10,902 nucleotides of DNA from Entrophospora sp. SA101. Lineage: Eukaryota; Glomeromycota; Glomeromycetes; Entrophosporales; Entrophosporaceae. The DNA is taken from assembly GCA_958430865.1 (NCBI GenBank), contig CAUDNR010001924.1, forward strand, positions 23,446 through 34,347, in the 5' to 3' direction. Positions 8,654 through 10,902 of this stretch are shown one piece after another. The notes beneath the pieces were generated by a model. That model saw only the letters and a list, made by a program, of their open reading frames with translations. It did no database searches and had not been told where the DNA came from. How positions within the stretch are numbered: position 1 is the stretch's first letter; the number at the start of each line of letters is the position of its first letter. Both the position numbers and the translations under genes were made by a program.

Positions 8654-8908
8654 TAGTCAAAGTTCTCTGTCCCATTGTTGTTCTTCATAGAGAGAGTTCA
8701 CTATGTATAATAAATAGGATTTTATTTCTGATTTGTCTTTAATATTTAGAACTTGATATTTGCTAAATCAAATAAAATAATTATTATTACAATTGTTATC
8801 GGGTGAAAAAAATAAATTATATATATAGTACCATCACGTGACACATCTAGCTGGCTATAACAAACGAAAATTCTCATGATGGGGGTTCAGTACAGACAGA
8901 GTCAACTG
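8654..8908. mobile_element. Degenerate pogo/mariner-type element or ends upstream of VPS28
   Basis: Two end-like motifs face right here. Read on the minus strand, one starts at 8908 as CAGTTGACTCTGTCTGTACT followed by GAAC, with TA at 8909-8910 outside it. The other starts at 8703 as TAGTGAACTCTCTCTATGAA followed by GAAC. Each matches the left end at 9452 at 17 of 24 positions. A possible left end, TAGTCAAAGTTCTCTGT, begins at 8654 next to TA. Which ends pair is unclear and no transposase is present. The whole stretch is within about 340 bp of the VPS28 start codon. Confidence 0.4.
8834..8841. promoter_or_regulatory. Perfect palindromic E-box TCACGTGA
   Basis: TCACGTGA contains CACGTG, the core bound in fungi by bHLH factors of the Cbf1/Pho4 type. 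It lies about 263 bp upstream of the VPS28 ATG, in otherwise AT-rich DNA where such a GC-containing palindrome is uncommon. It also lies within the degenerate element span, so it may have arrived with it. Function is unproven. Confidence 0.3.
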
Positions 8909-8935
8909 TAATTCATTCCCAACGATATTCTCCTT

Positions 8936-9186
8936 TTATCTAAAACATTCTGGTTTTTGAATTGACAATTCAGCATTAGAAAACTTACCAAATGTTTTAG
9001 CACATTTGTCATTCTTTCTAGTTCCATTACCACTATTTTTTCCAATTATTCCTTCTTTTAAGGCTTTTAATAAATCTTCGGCAATGGAAAGAAAAGGTGC
9101 TTTTCATAATAATTAGCATCAATTTTTATTTTTGCAAATTCTTCTCTAAGTTTCTCTGTTCCTCCAAGTCCTTTTTTAAGTTCCAT
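8936..9186 (-). pseudogene. Frameshifted coding remnant
   Basis: ATG 9186 opens 39 codons (MELKKGLGGTEKLREEFAKI...) to TAA 9069-9067. The sequence continues in another frame from GCA 9100 for 54 codons (APFLSIAEDLLKALKEGIIG, ...GTRKNDKCAKTFGKF...) to TAA 8938-8936. The overlap near 9100 implies an indel. A strong-looking donor, GTAAGT, follows CAKTF within the second block, so the true coding part may end there at an intron. The KGDINEI reading just upstream of the ATG suggests the original gene began earlier, with another shift. The family is not recognised. It is charged and helix-prone and could be a transposon ORF or a dead host gene. Confidence 0.4.
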
Positions 9187-9296
9187 GATTTCTTTATATT
9201 TCGTTTATATCCCCTTTTTCATCACACTAATGGATTTTTATATAACAGATCTTTCTCTATACCAATTTTTATGCCACATATAATCATTACTGTCTA

Positions 9297-9364
9297 TAAT
9301 GGGCTCTCTCTATAAAAGACATTTTTTTGTAAGCCAAATGGTTCATTATAGATAGTGAAGAGTT
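9297..9364. mobile_element. Short inverted pair of TIR-like motifs
   Basis: Within this span CTGTCTATAATGGGC (9290-9304, starting just outside) pairs with GTTCATTATAGATAG (9341-9355) at 12 of 15 positions. The 9364-to-9341 minus-strand 24-mer ends TATCTATAATGAAC and matches the 9452 element end at 16 of 24. GGCTCTCTCTATAAAAGAC (9302-9320) is another related end. It is probably a fragment of the same element family as the neighbours. Confidence 0.4.
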
Positions 9365-9451
9365 GTTTGGTTTTATTAATCTGTCACTCATTCATCAGGA
9401 ATCTTGTTAAAGTTATAAAATTAATAACATCTATTGTATGGAACATGATTA

Positions 9452-9593
9452 CAGTCCATTATCTCTATAATGAACACTAAATTTCTCTACAATGAACTTC
9501 ATTTTTATCTCCAATTCTTTTTTTTATATTAATTTCTCTCTTTATAACAAATGAAAACAAAAAAATTAGGTTGGTTATAAAGAGGGTGAACTA
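9452..9593. mobile_element. 142-bp MITE of pogo/mariner type flanked by TA
   Basis: The left end reads CAGTCCATTATCTCTATAAT then GAAC. The reverse complement of the right end reads TAGTTCACCCTCTTTATAAC then CAAC. They match at 16 of the first 24 positions and the similarity continues through TAAATTT/TAATTTT. TA dinucleotides flank both sides (9450-9451 and 9594-9595), as expected for Tc1/mariner/pogo insertion. It encodes nothing. The divergence between the ends says it is old. Confidence 0.55.
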
Positions 9594-9701
9594 TAAAAAT
9601 AAATTTATACAGTAAAAATAAATAAATAGTTTTAATATGATTGAAACTAAATAAAAGTCAATAGTTGGTTCTTAAAAATAAAAAGATAATCCAGGAAATA
9701 C

Positions 9702-10426
9702 TTAGCAAAAGGCTTTCTTAAAAAATTCAAAAATGTTCCTTTGCTGTTGATCTTGATACATGTCTTCAAAATTGATCAAATTACTCCCAATATATTCTTG
9801 AGCAAGTGAAGCAAATAAACATGATAAAGTCTAGAATTTGGCTTTAATGTTTTATTCACTAGAATTAGAAAAAAAGCCAACTCCTGGTACATAATTGTTC
9901 AATTTTCAATAGAAGCATACTTTGAAGAAATTAATGGATCATAATAGATTATTGACAGATTCTGATAGAGCAAAACAAGTTCTATATAGTATTTATTTCA
10001 ATTATTATAATCGGAGTTTTTATTTTTAAAGCAATAATCTTCCTTAATTATTTTTTCTAGAACAAAAAAGGATAGAATTAAGGTTTGTGGGAATTTTCTG
10101 CACCTATATATACAGATGTCTTCTGGTAATCCTATTTCCTCTGGTTGTGGTGAAATAGGATAACCTTATATGAGACAAATTCCAACAGAAAATTCGTCCA
10201 AATTCACCATGTAAATCCCCTTTTTCATGTCCAGTACTACAATTGGGAGTTGGAGTTCTAAAAGGTCCTTATGTAACAGATAATAATTATAATGATCTAA
10301 TTCTGATACCAAAGGTGTTGAAGCACTTTGTAGTAAATGATCATAACCTACTACAGGAGATTGTGTGTTGGAAGGATGCTCCTGGTAAGTTTCAAAAATT
10401 GCTTTAATGTGTTCACAAGCACTTTT
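9702..10426 (-). pseudogene. Decayed protein-coding remnant, several blocks
   Basis: Block A (10426 to 9998, 143 codons) is one frame with a single internal TAA at 10168-10166. It includes SACEHIKAIFETYQEHPSNT, VVGYDHLLQSASTPLVSELD, LDMKKGIYMVNLDEFSVG, and after the stop GYPISPQPEEIGLPED. Block B (9830 to 9702, 43 codons) includes SLAQEYIGSNLINFEDMYQD and ends QQQRNIFEFFKKAFC. Between them the same strand shows short readable pieces (NNYVPGVGFFSNSSE) interrupted by stops. Further upstream on the same strand, MPHIKMSSVFSEENRKVLVN in another frame may be the preceding coding block, after an acceptor-like TTTTGTTGCAG at about 10471-10481. The family is not recognised with confidence; a hAT-like or other transposon-encoded protein is possible. 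Clearly nonfunctional as read. Confidence 0.5.
10125..10165. repeat. Inverted repeat, stem TCCTATTTC/GAAATAGGA
   Basis: TCCTATTTC at 10130-10138 is perfectly complementary to GAAATAGGA at 10152-10160 across a 13-nt loop. GGTAA/TAACC extends it outward with a one-base offset. It lies inside the decayed minus-strand remnant just after its internal stop, and may be incidental. Confidence 0.5.
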
Positions 10427-10544
10427 CTATTTTCTTCTGAAAAGACTGAAGACATTTTAATATGGGGCATGCTGCAACAAAACCAGACAAAGTGAATATT
10501 GGTATTACCAAGAATTTCAGGGATCAATATTATTTATTTAATAT

Positions 10545-10576
10545 CACAATCACATTACCAATACAATGTGATCAAT
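10545..10576. repeat. Inverted repeat, stem ATCACATT/AATGTGAT
   Basis: An 8-bp perfect stem (10549-10556 with 10565-10572) encloses an 8-nt loop. Partial pairing continues outward (TATCA... with ...TGATA). It sits in the gap between two oppositely oriented coding remnants, so it could be a relic of a transcription-end hairpin or an element tip. Confidence 0.4.
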
Positions 10577-10605
10577 GATATTTGTCTAGACAAAAATAGT
10601 TAATA

Positions 10606-10895
10606 TGAAGTCAACTTACATCAGTCTACTATGGAACCCAAAAATTATAGCACCATTAGAAATATTTTAAAAAAGGAACAAGGTGAAAAAATTGCTCCTT
10701 ATATTTTCAAAATAAATGACACTCACACACTTGAAGCTTATCTAGTAAAGAAAAAATCACCTATGAAATTTGCCAAGAAAGAAAAATAGAAAAAGAAAGC
10801 ATCATAATGATGCAAGCATAGTGGAAACTGTTGCAGATCACAAAAAAATGATCAACATAACATATGTTATGGTGAAAGTTCTTGCAAAAGTTTGA
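10606..10895 (+). pseudogene. Frameshifted coding remnant at the right edge
   Basis: A frame open from TAT 10606, with ATG 10631, runs to TAG 10787-10789. The ATG-started part is 52 codons (MEPKNYSTIRNILKKEQGEK, IAPYIFKINDTHTLEAYLVK, ...KFAKKEK). The neighbouring frame then reads NRKRKHHNDASIVETVADHK and ends at TGA 10893-10895. The lysine/arginine-rich junction at a poly-A-rich stretch suggests a small indel. No family is recognised; the basic lysine-rich middle would suit a nucleic-acid-binding or transposon protein, but that is a guess. Upstream acceptor-like GAAG or CATCAG may mark an exon start. Confidence 0.4.
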
Positions 10896-10902
10896 TTATA
10901 AA

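Noticed and set aside
9097..9315. Plus-strand 72-codon frame rich in Phe/Ser/Ile
   Set aside because: It is mostly the complement of the minus-strand lysine/glutamate-rich remnant and has low-complexity composition.

Overview
The window looks like nuclear DNA of an AT-rich fungus. It is strongly A/T biased, with short (70-172 nt) GT-AG introns inside conserved eukaryotic genes, many homopolymers and (AAT)n tracts, and decayed mobile-element sequence between genes. Intron-rich housekeeping genes next to a dynamin/Mx-like GTPase and an intronless F-box/leucine-rich protein fit an arbuscular mycorrhizal fungus (Glomeromycotina, Rhizophagus-like). That placement is inference from style and gene content, not a database match.

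Three genes are well supported, all on the minus strand. (1) 3497->590: a six-exon dynamin-superfamily GTPase (813 aa as modelled) with GTPase, stalk and GED regions but no PH or proline-rich region. (2) 6967->5510: a single-exon 485-aa F-box protein with leucine-rich repeats, probably a substrate receptor of an SCF ubiquitin ligase. (3) 8571->7508: a five-exon VPS28 (216 aa), a core ESCRT-I subunit. For genes 1 and 3 every splice junction given here keeps the reading frame.

Less certain genes lie between them. 3881-4423 (-) is a stop-riddled frame that looks like an old pseudogene. 4482-5013 (+) encodes one membrane segment like the first helix of fungal receptor-type proteins, then a soluble tail. 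7049-7262 (+) is a small frameshifted gene divergent from the F-box gene. A hairpin-type (MITE-like) element occupies about 5141-5300.

From about 8.6 kb to the right edge there is no intact gene. At least five copies of a 24-nt terminal-repeat-like motif (consensus near YAGT..A.T.TCTATAATGAAC) lie between 8680 and 9593, some next to a TA dinucleotide, as expected of pogo/mariner-type elements. Three broken coding remnants follow (8936-9186 -, 9702-10426 -, 10606-10895 +). This is a degraded transposon-rich interval next to VPS28.

The genes do not form a pathway. A membrane-remodelling GTPase, a ubiquitin-ligase adaptor and an ESCRT subunit all touch membrane traffic or ubiquitin-dependent sorting, but nothing in the sequence shows functional linkage. 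I saw no tRNA, rRNA or CRISPR array.
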